From: Micromonospora radicis
GTDB lineage: Bacteria; Actinomycetota; Actinomycetes; Mycobacteriales; Micromonosporaceae
Assembly: GCF_003583405.1 (NCBI RefSeq)
Contig: NZ_QXEC01000001.1
Coordinates: forward strand, 496,001-560,000
Direction of reading: 5' to 3'
Length of the DNA: 64,000 bases
The position numbers and the translations under genes are program-made. This document shows, piece after piece, positions 44,813 to 53,580 of this stretch (position 1 is its first letter; the number at the start of each line of letters is the position of its first letter). The notes beneath the pieces are model-generated. The model saw nothing but the letters and a program-made list of their open reading frames with translations, did not search any database and was not told the DNA's origin.

Positions 44813-45427
44813 TCAGGCCGTCCGGGTGGCGAACACGACCACGTTGTCGACATACTCACCGCGGTCCTGGTCGAAGCGGCCACCGCAGGTGATCAGGCGC
44901 AACCCGACGGCGCCGCCGGGGCCGTAGACCAGGTCGGTGGGAAAGCCGTCCTTGGGGTACGCCTCGACGCCGTCGACGGCGAAGCGGACCACGGTGGCAT
45001 CGGCCCGGGCGATGTGGACGGTGTCCCCGGGGCGCAGCCGCCCCAGGTCGAAGAAGACCGCCGGCCCGGCGGGGGAGTCCACGTGGCCCACGACCACCGC
45101 GTTGCCGAGCTCGCCCGGGCTGGCCCCCGGCCGGTACCAGCCGGCCACCCCGGGCCGGTCCAGCGGTGGCACCTCCAGCGCTCCCGCCGCGTCTGCGGCG
45201 ACCGACACCAGGGGCGCGCGTACGCCGATGCGGGGAATCCGGACCTCGACGGGCTCGGCGCGGGGCAGCGGCGGCAGGCTCGGCGCGGCCGCCGCCCGGT
45301 GCGGCAGGCCGGCGGCGTCGGGCTGCGGCGGCCGGGGTGGCAGCCGCGCGATCCCGACGCCGACCAGCGTGAGACCGCCCACCGCCAGCAGCGTGACCAG
45401 GAGCCGACCCAGGCGGTACCCGCGCAC
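44813..45427 (-). CDS. class F sortase
   Basis: 204 residues: a membrane helix at about 7-30, a Pro-rich spacer, then a sortase barrel. Catalytic His near 115 (VVGHVDS), Cys near 181 (LITCGG) and Arg near 189 are present. GTG 45427 is chosen because GGAG lies 6 bases upstream and because a terminator hairpin occupies 45543-45579, inside the alternative longer frame. It is downstream of a surface protein gene, and could anchor that protein to the wall. Confidence 0.85.
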   Translation of the reverse strand: MRGYRLGRLLVTLLAVGGLTLVGVGIARLPPRPPQPDAAGLPHRAAAAPSLPPLPRAEPVEVRIPRIGVRAPLVSVAADAAGALEVPPLDRPGVAGWYRPGASPGELGNAVVVGHVDSPAGPAVFFDLGRLRPGDTVHIARADATVVRFAVDGVEAYPKDGFPTDLVYGPGGAVGLRLITCGGRFDQDRGEYVDNVVVFATRTA

Positions 45428-45542
45428 CGTGATCTCCGTTCGTCGATGTCCTGTGGCTGCCACCACGGCGGTGCCGCCGTCGGCGAACGGCAGCGGAGCC
45501 ACCCGCGCGGCGGCCGCCGTCCGGTGTTGTGCAGGAGATGCT

Positions 45543-45579
45543 CGGGTGCCCGTGCCGTGGCTCACGGCGCGGGCACCCG
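45543..45579 (-). terminator. terminator after the surface protein gene
   Basis: A 16-bp stem with one G-T pair (45543-45558 with 45564-45579, loop of 5) between the surface protein and sortase genes on the minus strand. Confidence 0.65.
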
Positions 45580-45606
45580 TCACAGGATGGATGGAGTGTG
45601 TGTCGG

Positions 45607-46095
45607 TCAGAGCGTCGCGGCCTCGGCCGCGTGGCGACGACGGCGGGCGAGGATCACGGCGCCGCCGAGCGAGGTGGCGAGCAGGGTCGCGCCGGCGACC
45701 AGGGTGCCGCCGCCGCTGCCGTCGCGCCCACCGGCCTGGGCGCCGCCGATCGGCGTGACCGTGAAGGTCGCGCTGCCGTCCGAGGTGCCGTCGCCGCAGG
45801 TGGCGGCCACCGTGTACGTGCCAAGGGTGAAGCCGGCGGTGAACAGCTCGGCGCTCAACCCACCGCCGGCCGCGACGGTGGTGGAGCGGACGTTCTGGTC
45901 ACGGTCGGGCCCGGTGACGTGGAAGATGGCGTCGCCCGCACTCGGGCTGCAGGTCGTCGCGGTGAGTACGACGGTCCCTCCGACCGGGGTGGTCGACGGT
46001 GACACGGTGGTGTCGGCCAGCGCGGCACCCGGTAGCAGCAGCGCCCCGAGGGCGATACCGCCCGCCACTGGTACGAGAACTTTCGTTGCCTTCAT
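45607..46095 (-). CDS. cell-surface protein with sorting-like C-terminus
   Basis: 162 residues. A signal peptide (about 1-27, ending ALA) is followed by a beta-sandwich domain with two Cys (ATTCSPSAGD, VAATCGDG), a Gly-rich linker, a hydrophobic helix and a RRRRHA tail. That C-terminus is like a sortase sorting signal, but no LPxTG pentapeptide is visible before the helix. GAGGGAAG lies 5 bases before ATG 46095. The sortase is the next gene downstream. Confidence 0.72.
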   Translation of the reverse strand: MKATKVLVPVAGGIALGALLLPGAALADTTVSPSTTPVGGTVVLTATTCSPSAGDAIFHVTGPDRDQNVRSTTVAAGGGLSAELFTAGFTLGTYTVAATCGDGTSDGSATFTVTPIGGAQAGGRDGSGGGTLVAGATLLATSLGGAVILARRRRHAAEAATL

Positions 46096-46598
46096 ACGCG
46101 TCTTCCCTCACTCTTCGTCCGCTGACTACGTAGGACGCCGTTCGGGTGGCCAACTCCGCGACTAGCACCGGTGTGCCCAACACTAGGTGGGCTTGGGACC
46201 CGATCCGGTGAAAATGAGAAATCCTCGTTACCGTCCCGTGTTCGCCGCCCGAGGCGATGGCGACCCGCCTGCCCGACCCGCCCACCTCGCGATGATGGAC
46301 GCCGTTGGGCCGGTATGGCGGATTCCGACGCCCGCGTCCCGTCGTTGTACCCCCGGTGCCGAACGGGGTAGGGCAGTCCCAGCCCGATGCGGGCTGTTGT
46401 CCCGTGGTGACCGGGTCAGGCGAGCGGAAGTCCGGTCCCCTGGCTGATCCCCGTCCGGCGAACGGCTGAGCCCCCGATGGCCGGCACCCGAACCCGGGTG
46501 CCGGCCATCGGCGTCTCCGCCGCCGAGAGAGGGACCTGCCGCTGCCGTGGCCGCTGCCGAGGGCCCTTCCGTGCAGCCCGGGGCCGGGGTGTGGCAGC
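46096..46598. other. 503-base gap with an orphan terminator
   Basis: No conserved coding frame was found. A less GC-rich patch lies at 46206-46226. A terminator-like hairpin at 46475-46512 is not preceded by any plus-strand gene, so an attenuator or small RNA ahead of the lycopene cyclase gene is possible. I looked for known riboswitch cores (cobalamin, ydaO, SAM-IV, GEMM) and did not find one that I can defend. Confidence 0.4.
46475..46512 (+). terminator. orphan terminator-like hairpin ahead of crtY
   Basis: A perfect 16-bp stem CCGATGGCCGGCACCC paired with 46497-46512 (loop GAACCC). Confidence 0.55.
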
Positions 46599-46607
46599 GT
46601 GGGAAGG

Positions 46608-47852
46608 ATGAGTGGCGCGCTGGTCGAGGTCGACCTGGCCGTGGTCGGCGGGGGCGGTGCCGGTTCGCTGGTGCTGTCGGCGTTGGCCCGGCACGGGCTG
46701 CGTGACGTGCGGGTGGCCGTCGTCGATCCGGTGCGTCGTCGCGGCCAAGACCGGACGTGGGCGTTCTGGGACCAGCCCGGAAACGACCTCGACGACCTGC
46801 TCAGTGCCAGCTGGTCGCAGGTGGAGGTGGTCACGCCCGGTCGGCAGCGGGTACTCGACCTGACCCCGTTGCGGTACGCGATGCTGCGCTCCGCCGGCGT
46901 CTACCAGCGGGCGGCCGACGCGGAGCGGCGGCTCGGGGTGACCCGGGTCGTCGCTGGTGTCGAGGGGCTCGACGACGACGGGGAGCGGGTGCTGGTGCGT
47001 ACCGGCGCGGGTGGACCGACGCTGCGGGCCGGTTGGGTGCTGGACTCTCGGCCGCGACCGCCGCACCGCCCGGGGCGTACCAACTGGTTGCAGCACTTCC
47101 GTGGCTGGTGGCTGACGGCCCACGGGCCGCTGTTCGATCCGCGGCGGGCCGTCCTGATGGACTTCCGTACGCCGCAGCCGTCCCGGGGTGTTTCGTTCGG
47201 GTACGTCCTGCCGGTCGACAGCCGGCACGCGCTGGTCGAGTACACCGAGTTCTCCCCGGCGCTGCTCACCGGGGCGGCCTACGACACGGCGTTGGCGGGT
47301 TACTGCGCCCTGCTCGGGTTGGACCCGGCCCGGTACACCGTCGGGGAGGTGGAGAACGGGGTCATCCCGATGACCGACGGGCCGTTCGTGGCCCGACCGA
47401 CACCGCGGGTGGTCCGGTTGGGGACCGCCGGTGGCGCCACCCGGCCGTCGACCGGGTTCACCTTCACCGCCATGCACCGGCAGGCGGAGCAGTCGGCTCG
47501 GGAACTGGCGGCGGGTCGACCACCGGTGCCGGGCCCCGCGTACCCCGGTCGGCACCGGTGGATGGACGCGGTGGCGCTGCGGGCGCTGGACCGCGACCTG
47601 GTCGGCGGCCCGGAGTTCTTCGGCCGCCTGTTCGACCGGAACCCGGCGTCGCGGGTACTGCGGTTCCTGGACGGCGCCACCAGCGTGGCCGAGGATCTGG
47701 CCGTGATGCGGTCCAGCCGGATGCGGCCGATGATCACTGCCACCCTCGCCGACGCGATCGGGCGGCTGCGGGACCGGGTCGCGCCGGGCCGCCGTCCGAC
47801 CTGGACGGTACCGCCGCCGGTCGTCGGTACCGATGCGCCCGCCGACCCATGA
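46608..47852 (+). CDS. crtY: lycopene cyclase (CrtY/CrtL-type)
   Basis: 414 residues. The FAD-binding motif DLAVVGGGGAGSLVLSAL is at about 9-26, followed by RTWAFWD, PLRYAMLR, WLTAHGPLFDPRRAVLMDFR and a late GTAGGATRPSTGFTF. These are hallmarks of FAD-dependent lycopene beta-cyclases, which close the ionone rings of carotenoids. ATG 46608 is used, but the only purine run (GGAAGG) touches it, so GTG 46599 is also possible. No other carotenoid gene is nearby. Confidence 0.85.
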   Translation: MSGALVEVDLAVVGGGGAGSLVLSALARHGLRDVRVAVVDPVRRRGQDRTWAFWDQPGNDLDDLLSASWSQVEVVTPGRQRVLDLTPLRYAMLRSAGVYQRAADAERRLGVTRVVAGVEGLDDDGERVLVRTGAGGPTLRAGWVLDSRPRPPHRPGRTNWLQHFRGWWLTAHGPLFDPRRAVLMDFRTPQPSRGVSFGYVLPVDSRHALVEYTEFSPALLTGAAYDTALAGYCALLGLDPARYTVGEVENGVIPMTDGPFVARPTPRVVRLGTAGGATRPSTGFTFTAMHRQAEQSARELAAGRPPVPGPAYPGRHRWMDAVALRALDRDLVGGPEFFGRLFDRNPASRVLRFLDGATSVAEDLAVMRSSRMRPMITATLADAIGRLRDRVAPGRRPTWTVPPPVVGTDAPADP

Positions 47853-47911
47853 TCGACCCCGGTCGCCGGCACCGGTGCTCCCGCGGATCCGACGCCGCCG
47901 GGGTCCTGGGA

Positions 47912-47949
47912 GCCGACCCGCACCGCGGACCGACGCGGTGCGGGTCGGC
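47912..47949 (+). terminator. terminator after crtY
   Basis: A perfect 16-bp stem (47912-47927 with 47934-47949, loop GACCGA) 60 bases after the stop. Confidence 0.7.
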
Positions 47950-47995
47950 CGGACACGCGGGCCCGGGTGGCCGCCGGGCCGGGGGATGGCTTCGG

Positions 47996-48001
47996 TAGGT
48001 T
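47996..48001 (+). promoter_or_regulatory. -10 box of a leaderless transcript (rnhA)
   Basis: TAGGTT lies exactly six bases before ATG 48008. Confidence 0.5.
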
Positions 48002-48007
48002 TGCCGC

Positions 48008-48490
48008 ATGGTGGCGGAGGAGCCCGGCCGGATGGTGCAGATCTGGACCGACGGTGCGTGCAGCGGCAATCCTGGTCCGGGCGGCTGGGGGGCGGTGCTG
48101 CGCTACGGCTCCCACGAGCGGGAACTGTGCGGCGGTGAGGCGACCCCGACCACCAACAACCGGATGGAGTTGACCGCGGCGATCGAGGCGTTGGAGACCC
48201 TGACCCGCCCGGCGACGGTCGAACTGCACACCGACAGCACGTACGTGCGCAACGGCATCACCAGCTGGCTGGCGTCCTGGAAGCGCAACGGCTGGCTGAC
48301 CGCGGCGAAACAGCCGGTGAAGAACGCCGACCTATGGCAGCGGCTGGAGGCGGCGTGCGCCCGGCACCAGGTCACCTGGCTGTGGGTGAAGGGGCACAAC
48401 GGGCACCCCGAGAACGAGCGCGCCGACGCGCTGGCCAACCGGGGCATGACCGAGGCCCGCACCGCCACCGCCACCGCCACCCGCCGCTAG
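48008..48490 (+). CDS. rnhA: ribonuclease HI
   Basis: 160 residues. Catalytic acidic residues lie in [33 protein letters not shown] and [15 protein letters not shown]. It cuts RNA in RNA-DNA hybrids. ATG 48008 fits a leaderless transcript; ATG 48032, with GGAGGAG 9 bases upstream, gives the shorter 152-residue family form and may be used too. The last codons overlap the convergent pentapeptide gene by 4 bases. Confidence 0.92.
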   Translation: MVAEEPGRMVQIWTDGACSGNPGPGGWGAVLRYGSHERELCGGEATPTTNNRMELTAAIEALETLTRPATVELHTDSTYVRNGITSWLASWKRNGWLTAAKQPVKNADLWQRLEAACARHQVTWLWVKGHNGHPENERADALANRGMTEARTATATATRR

Positions 48491-49389
48491 CCGGCCAGCC
48501 GCTGCCACCGCCGCGGTGGTGTGCCGGGCCAGTGCGCCGGCCGGGTCAGCGTCGTCGGCAGGCGGGTCTGCCGGTCGCCGCGGGCGGCGTCGAGCTGCGA
48601 CTGGTGCAGGAAGAGGCTGCCGGTCAGGTCGGCCCCGCGCAGGTCCGTCCCGCGCAGGTCGGCGCCGGTGAGGTCGGCCCGGGTCAGGTCCACGCCGCGC
48701 AGGTCGGCGCCGATCAGCAGCGCCCCGCGCAGGTTGGCCCCGCGCAGGTCGGTGCGGCGCAGGTCGCGGCCGACCAGGTGGGCGCCCCGATGGTCGGCGC
48801 CGGCACCGTCGCCCCGGGCGCGGGCCAGGTCGCCGGTACGCGACAGCAGGGCGTTGACCGTACGCCGGTGCGCGTCGACGTCGAGGGCGAGCAGTTCCGG
48901 CGGGCTGCCCCCGGCCAGCCGATCGGTCTCGGCGAGCGCGGCGGCCAACTGTTCGCGCAGCTCCGCCGGCGGGCGTAGCGCGATGGCCTCGGTGAGGTAC
49001 CAGAGCAGCTCGTGCAGGGGCCGCAGCACCGCGAACACGTCGAACATCTGCCGGGCGGTGTGCGGCGCGCTGCGCCAGTCCCGCCCCCCGTAGGTCTGCT
49101 GGGCGACGCGCTGCCCGGCTCCGAAGCAGTCGAAGACGGTGCAGCCGGGGAAACCGCGCCCGCGCAGGTCGGCGTGGATGCCGCAGGAGAAGTCGGTGCG
49201 CAGGTTGCGGCACGGCTGGCCGGCGGGCTTGTCGAGGGCGAAGTCGGCCGACGCGGCGAAGGCCGGTGCGACGCAACAGAGCCCGAAGCAGCGGGCGCAG
49301 TCGGCGCGCAGCCGGGTGCCGGGTGTACCGGACCCGCCCGCGTGGTCGCCTTCCGAGCCGGACGTCGCCGTCGCCGTCGCCTCGTCCAT
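48487..49389 (-). CDS. pentapeptide-repeat protein with N-terminal Cys cluster
   Basis: 300 residues. The first third holds a Cys cluster ([14 protein letters not shown], then [13 protein letters not shown] and CTVFDCFG), probably a metal or Fe-S site. A helical middle follows, and residues about 205-270 are pentapeptide repeats of the A(D/N)LRG kind ([19 protein letters not shown]), forming a right-handed beta helix. GAGAGGA lies 6 bases before ATG 49389. Function unknown. Confidence 0.78.
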   Translation of the reverse strand: MDEATATATSGSEGDHAGGSGTPGTRLRADCARCFGLCCVAPAFAASADFALDKPAGQPCRNLRTDFSCGIHADLRGRGFPGCTVFDCFGAGQRVAQQTYGGRDWRSAPHTARQMFDVFAVLRPLHELLWYLTEAIALRPPAELREQLAAALAETDRLAGGSPPELLALDVDAHRRTVNALLSRTGDLARARGDGAGADHRGAHLVGRDLRRTDLRGANLRGALLIGADLRGVDLTRADLTGADLRGTDLRGADLTGSLFLHQSQLDAARGDRQTRLPTTLTRPAHWPGTPPRRWQRLAG

Positions 49390-49444
49390 CCCGGGTCCTC
49401 TCCGCGTCGTCGTCCTGACCGGGTCGATCATCCCGGTCGGGTGC

Positions 49445-51100
49445 TCAGTGTGCGCCGAGGCGGGCGATCGGCTCGACCAGTTCGCGCTCCTCGTACGACA
49501 GGTGTGACAGCAGCGTGTCGGAGAGCAGGTCGACGGCGGCCCGTAGTTCGGCCATGCCGTCGGTGGTGGCGACGAAGGCGACCAGTGCCCGGTCCACCCC
49601 CTCGAGTACGTCGTGGATCGCGTGGTGTTCGGACTCGAGCCGGTCGATGACCGGCGCGAGTCGAGGGTCGGCCCGGCGCAGGTGCGGGAAGAGCGACTGG
49701 TCCTCGATGGTGTGGTGGGTGGTGACGATCCGGCAGTACGACTCGCAGTAGGTGCCGAGGGTCCACTTGTTCTGCCGCATGGTCATCGTGTTGATGTGCG
49801 AGCGGGCGGTGCCCACGTCGATCAGGCCGGTGGCGACCTGCTCGACCAGGTCGTGGATCTGGGCCAGTTCGGCGCGCAGCCCGTCGTGGACCTGGACGAG
49901 GTGTTGCGCCCCCGCCTGCTCGTGCGCGGTGTAGGTGCGGTCGGGCTCCGGCGCCGGTCCGGTGGGCCGGGCCGACTCGTCCCAGACCCGCACGCCGCTG
50001 CGCCGCACGCCGTCGTCGGGCGTGGGCACCACGGCGAACGGTCCGGCGGCGACCCGGGCCGGGCGGGCGGCCGGCTGCTCCGGGCGGCCGGTCGAGGGCT
50101 GGCCCGGTCGGGTCGCGGTGGCGGAGTTCCGCGGCTGGTCCTCCGGGCGGCCGCCGAGGCCGGTCGGGACGGTGCCGGCGGGGTCGGTGGTGTCGGGCCG
50201 GGCGGACCTGCGGGCGCGTTCGGCGGCGACCAGTTCCCGGGTGGCCGGTGCCACCTCGGCGCCGAAGCGTCGCAGGTCGTCGGGGTCGTCGCTGGCCAGG
50301 ATGAAGGTGCTGATCCCCTCGGCCAGGGTGAGGTCGGCCAGTTCCTCGGCCCACTGTTCGGCCGGGCCGTGCAACTGGGCGCGGCCGGTGGCCGCGAACC
50401 GTCCGTTGATGTTGAGCAGGCGGCGTACCTCGGTGGGGGAGCGGCCGGCCGCGGCGGCGGCCTCGTCGATCAGGGCGTTGCCCTTGGCGAGGTCACCGGG
50501 TTGCAGGTTGGACAGCGACGGCAGCCAGCCGTCGGCCAGCCGTCCGGTCAGCGCGAGCATCCGCGGCTTGTAGGCGCCGAGCCAGATCCGCACGTCGTGG
50601 GCGGGTGCCGGGCCGCGTTTGGCGCCGACCGCGCGGTGGAACTCGCCGTCGACCCGGACGCCGCCCCGGGCCTCGGTGTCCCAGATCTGCCGGATGATCT
50701 CGATCGCCTCGGTCAGGGCCTGTACGCCCTGGCCGGGGGAGAGGCGTCGTCCGCCCATCGCCTCGATGCCGTCCCAGAACGCCCCGGCGCCCAGGCCGAG
50801 TTCAATCCGGCCGTCGCTGAGCAGGTCGAGGCTGGCGACGCTGCGGGCCAGCACGGCCGGTGGGCGCAGCGGCAGGTTGGTCACGTTCGCGGCCAGCCGG
50901 ACCCGTTCGGTGCGGGCGGCGACGAAGCTCATCAGGGTCCAGGTGTCCAGGAAGGCGGGCTGGTACGGATGGTCCTGGAAGGTGACCAGGTCGAGCCCGA
51001 CCTGCTCGGAGAGCATGGCGAGGCCGACCGGTCGGGCCGGGTCGGCGTTGCCCGGGGTCAGGAACGACCCGAAGGCCAGCTCGTGTCCGTAGTCGCTCAT
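49445..51100 (-). CDS. LLM-class oxidoreductase fused to hemerythrin-like domain
   Basis: 551 residues. The first 310 form a luciferase-like TIM barrel of the F420/FMN-dependent class (QVGLDLVTFQDHPYQPAF, LDLLSDGRIELGLGAGAFW). A Pro/Arg-rich linker (about 320-400) leads to a hemerythrin HHE domain (405-551) with di-iron ligands in QVHDGLRAEL, THHTIEDQSLFPH, SEHHAIHD and HLSYEERELVEP. The fusion joins redox chemistry with a domain that binds oxygen, NO or iron. ATG 51100 is chosen because GGAGG lies 9 bases upstream; ATG 51109 touches it. It is divergent from a MarR gene. Confidence 0.85.
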   Translation of the reverse strand: MSDYGHELAFGSFLTPGNADPARPVGLAMLSEQVGLDLVTFQDHPYQPAFLDTWTLMSFVAARTERVRLAANVTNLPLRPPAVLARSVASLDLLSDGRIELGLGAGAFWDGIEAMGGRRLSPGQGVQALTEAIEIIRQIWDTEARGGVRVDGEFHRAVGAKRGPAPAHDVRIWLGAYKPRMLALTGRLADGWLPSLSNLQPGDLAKGNALIDEAAAAAGRSPTEVRRLLNINGRFAATGRAQLHGPAEQWAEELADLTLAEGISTFILASDDPDDLRRFGAEVAPATRELVAAERARRSARPDTTDPAGTVPTGLGGRPEDQPRNSATATRPGQPSTGRPEQPAARPARVAAGPFAVVPTPDDGVRRSGVRVWDESARPTGPAPEPDRTYTAHEQAGAQHLVQVHDGLRAELAQIHDLVEQVATGLIDVGTARSHINTMTMRQNKWTLGTYCESYCRIVTTHHTIEDQSLFPHLRRADPRLAPVIDRLESEHHAIHDVLEGVDRALVAFVATTDGMAELRAAVDLLSDTLLSHLSYEERELVEPIARLGAH

Positions 51101-51146
51101 CGTGGCCATCCTCCCGGCTGCGCGGCGCCCGTCGCCACCCTCCCGG

Positions 51147-51175
51147 GAAGATGATATGCCGAGCAGAACATCTTC
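51147..51175. promoter_or_regulatory. candidate MarR operator
   Basis: An inverted repeat GAAGATG (51147-51153)/CATCTTC (51169-51175) with 22 bases between centres lies in the divergent region between the LLM-hemerythrin and MarR genes. It is the likely binding site of the MarR protein. Confidence 0.45.
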
Positions 51176-51200
51176 GACCAATAAAGTCTGTGATCTGCGC

Positions 51201-51206
51201 TAACCT
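51201..51206 (+). promoter_or_regulatory. -10 box of a leaderless transcript (MarR)
   Basis: TAACCT lies exactly six bases before ATG 51213. Confidence 0.5.
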
Positions 51207-51212
51207 GGTGGT

Positions 51213-51782
51213 ATGAGTGGTCCCCGCGGCGGCGACACCCCGACCGACCCGATCAACGACGATCTCGGCTGGATGCTCGGCGTCCTCTTCCGAGCCCACC
51301 TGCGGGGCGCCGAGCACACCCTGGGCGATCTGCCCGGCGGGCCACGCGGCTATCAGGTCCTCGTCGCCGCGGATCGGGAACCGGCCCGCAACCAGGGTGC
51401 GATCGCCGAGGAGCTGGGCATCGACCGCACCGTGCTGACGTACCTGATCGACGACCTGGAGCGGGTCGGTCTGGTGCTGCGCCGCCCGGATCCGGCCGAC
51501 CGGCGCAGCCGGCTGGTCACCCTCACCGAAGCCGGCCGGCAGACGGCCGGGCAACGGCGGGAGACGCTGCGTCACGTCGAGGACCACCTGTTGTCGGCGC
51601 TGAGCACCGAGGAGGCCGGCACCCTGCGGGCGCTGCTGCGCCGCACGGCCTGCGCGGCGCAGACCCTCGACCCGGTCACCGACCTGTGCGAGGTGGTCGA
51701 GGCGGCGACCGACCACCACACGCGGGCCCGCCGCCGACCGGCACCGCGTTCGGGGACGGCACGCCGCCCGGCGCCGCAATAG
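51213..51782 (+). CDS. MarR-family regulator
   Basis: 189 residues. The winged helix (about 45-115) has AIAEELGIDRTVLTYLIDDL and the wing RPDPADRRSRLVTLTEAG. It probably represses itself and the divergent LLM-hemerythrin gene through the inverted repeat at 51147-51175. The tail is Arg/Pro-rich. Its stop overlaps the -10 box of the next gene. Confidence 0.87.
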   Translation: MSGPRGGDTPTDPINDDLGWMLGVLFRAHLRGAEHTLGDLPGGPRGYQVLVAADREPARNQGAIAEELGIDRTVLTYLIDDLERVGLVLRRPDPADRRSRLVTLTEAGRQTAGQRRETLRHVEDHLLSALSTEEAGTLRALLRRTACAAQTLDPVTDLCEVVEAATDHHTRARRRPAPRSGTARRPAPQ

Positions 51783-51785
51783 CCT
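51780..51785 (+). promoter_or_regulatory. -10 box of a leaderless transcript (MBL hydrolase 2)
   Basis: TAGCCT lies exactly six bases before GTG 51792, overlapping the MarR stop codon. Confidence 0.45.
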
Positions 51786-51791
51786 GCCCGG

Positions 51792-52394
51792 GTGCGGATC
51801 ACGAAGTTCACCCATGCCTGCGTCCGGATCGAACACGACGGTGGGGTGCTCGTCATCGACCCCGGCACCTGGAGCGAGCCGCGCGCCCTGGCCGGGGCGG
51901 ACGCCGTGTTGGTCAGCCACGAACACACCGACCACGTCGACGTACTGCGGCTGGCCGGGCTCGGTGTGCCGGTCTTCGTACCGGAGGGCGCCGTACTGCC
52001 CGACCTGGCCCCGCTGCCGGTGACCCGGGTGCGCTCCGGGCAGCGGTTCACCGCCGCCGGTCTCGACGTCACCGCGGTCGGCGGCCGGCACGCCACCATC
52101 CACGGCGGGCAGCCCGACTGCGCCAACCTCGGCTACCTGGTCGCCGACTCGCTCTACCACCCCGGTGACTCGCTGCACCCGCCCGGCCGGCCGGTGCACA
52201 CCCTGCTGGTGCCCGCCCAGGCGTCCTGGCTCAAGCTCACCGAGGCGATCGACTTCGCCACCGCGGCCGGTGCCACCGAGGTCTTCCCGATCCACGACGC
52301 GCAGCTCAACGAGCGGGGCCTGGCCAGCGTCAACGGCTGGTTCGGCGAGACCGTTCCCGGCTACCGCCACCTGGCGCCGGGCGAGACCGCCTGA
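51792..52394 (+). CDS. MBL-fold metal-dependent hydrolase (UlaG-like)
   Basis: 200 residues. VSHEHTDHVDV gives the HxHxDH metal site, with GGRHATIHGG, DSLYHPGDSLH and FPIHDAQL adding His and Asp ligands. It is the short, UlaG-like branch. The substrate is unknown. It may be co-transcribed with MarR or use its own leaderless start. Confidence 0.83.
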   Translation: MRITKFTHACVRIEHDGGVLVIDPGTWSEPRALAGADAVLVSHEHTDHVDVLRLAGLGVPVFVPEGAVLPDLAPLPVTRVRSGQRFTAAGLDVTAVGGRHATIHGGQPDCANLGYLVADSLYHPGDSLHPPGRPVHTLLVPAQASWLKLTEAIDFATAAGATEVFPIHDAQLNERGLASVNGWFGETVPGYRHLAPGETA

Positions 52395-52471
52395 GCCGCG
52401 ACGGCGGGACCGGGCGCAGCGCACCGGTGACCCGGCTACGCTCGGTCCAGCGCGAAGGCAGGAGGCCGAGC

Positions 52472-53335
52472 ATGAGCAGTGCTACCACGGTGATGCCGGC
52501 CGTGTTCTTCGGTCACGGCACCCCGATGAACGCGCTGGAGGTCAACCGGTACACGGCGGCGTGGCGGGCCTTCGGCCGGTCGGTGCCCCGGCCCCGGGCG
52601 ATCCTGGTCGTCTCCGCCCACTGGTACATCGGCGCCACCGCGGTCACCGCCATGCCCCGTCCCCGGACCATCCACGACTTCTACGGCTTCCCGCAGGAGT
52701 TGTTCGACGTCCGCTATCCGGCGCCCGGCCTGCCGGAGCTGGCCGAGGAGATCTCCGATGTGGTGCACCCGACCTGGGTCGGCGCCGACGTCGACTCCTG
52801 GGGCATCGACCACGGCACCTGGTCGGTGCTGGTGCACGCCTTCCCCGAGGCGGACATCCCGGTGGTGCAGCTGAGCATCAACGCGTTCAAGGGCCTCGAC
52901 CATCATCTCGAGCTGGGCGCCAGACTGGCGCCGCTACGCGAACGGGGCGTGCTGGTGGTGACCAGCGGCAACGTCGTGCACAACCTCGGCGGCGTCGACC
53001 GGCGGCTGGTCGACCAGGGCTTCGACTGGGCACAGCGCTTCGACGAGGCGGCCAAGGCGACCATGCTCGGTACGCCGACCGAGGCCGGCCGGCTCGACGG
53101 CCACCGGGACTTCGGCCTGGCCGTGCCGACCCCCGACCACTTCATTCCGCTGCTCTACCTGGCCGGCCTGGCCGGCGCCGCCGACGCCACGGCCGACGTG
53201 CTGGTGGACGGCTACGCGTACGGGTCGCTGTCGATGACCGCGTACACGCTCGGCCTGTCCGGGCACGCCGACCGGTCGCTGCCCGGCGTACCCACGTTGC
53301 CCGACGCGGTACCCGCCGACTCCACGAACCTCTGA
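52472..53335 (+). CDS. ygiD: 4,5-DOPA-extradiol-dioxygenase family protein (YgiD-like)
   Basis: 287 residues. Conserved parts are FFGHGTPMNAL, VSAHWYIG, TIHDFYGFP, IDHGTWSVLVHAFP, SGNVVHNLGG and TPDHFIPLLYLAG, which hold the His ligands of the metal site. Such enzymes open catechol rings such as DOPA with oxygen. AGGAGG lies 6 bases before ATG 52472. Confidence 0.87.
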   Translation: MSSATTVMPAVFFGHGTPMNALEVNRYTAAWRAFGRSVPRPRAILVVSAHWYIGATAVTAMPRPRTIHDFYGFPQELFDVRYPAPGLPELAEEISDVVHPTWVGADVDSWGIDHGTWSVLVHAFPEADIPVVQLSINAFKGLDHHLELGARLAPLRERGVLVVTSGNVVHNLGGVDRRLVDQGFDWAQRFDEAAKATMLGTPTEAGRLDGHRDFGLAVPTPDHFIPLLYLAGLAGAADATADVLVDGYAYGSLSMTAYTLGLSGHADRSLPGVPTLPDAVPADSTNL

Positions 53336-53458
53336 TCCGCCGGCACGGTCGTGTCTCGAAGTCGGTTGCGGCGGGCCGGTGATCGATAGGCAGCGTTGGA
53401 TGATCAGCGGTGGCGTCATGGCTGGCAGCCCGGGAGTGGGTTACCTTCAGAGCGCTGA

Positions 53459-53491
53459 TTTCATGGTGAAATAAAAATTTCAGGGTGAAAT
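53459..53491. repeat. two tandem palindromic operator-like elements
   Basis: Copies TTTCA-TGG-TGAAA-T (53459-53472) and TTTCA-GGG-TGAAA-T (53478-53491) are each palindromic and lie 19 bases apart, in a strikingly AT-rich island. They look like a paired regulator site. No intact gene follows on either strand at the expected distance. Confidence 0.65.
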
Positions 53492-53580
53492 CACGCCTAC
53501 CCGCGGGTCTGTCTCCGGCCAGCCGAACTGCGTCGTCGGTTAGAGCCTGGGTCGAAGTCGGTCACCGCCACTCGCACGGC

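Noticed and set aside
45428..45583. Longer start for the class F sortase
   Set aside because: It would contain a 16-bp terminator hairpin; GTG 45427 has a good ribosome site.
46200..46480. Possible ydaO-, cobalamin- or GEMM-type riboswitch
   Set aside because: Only scattered short matches on either strand and no consistent core; left as an unexplained gap.
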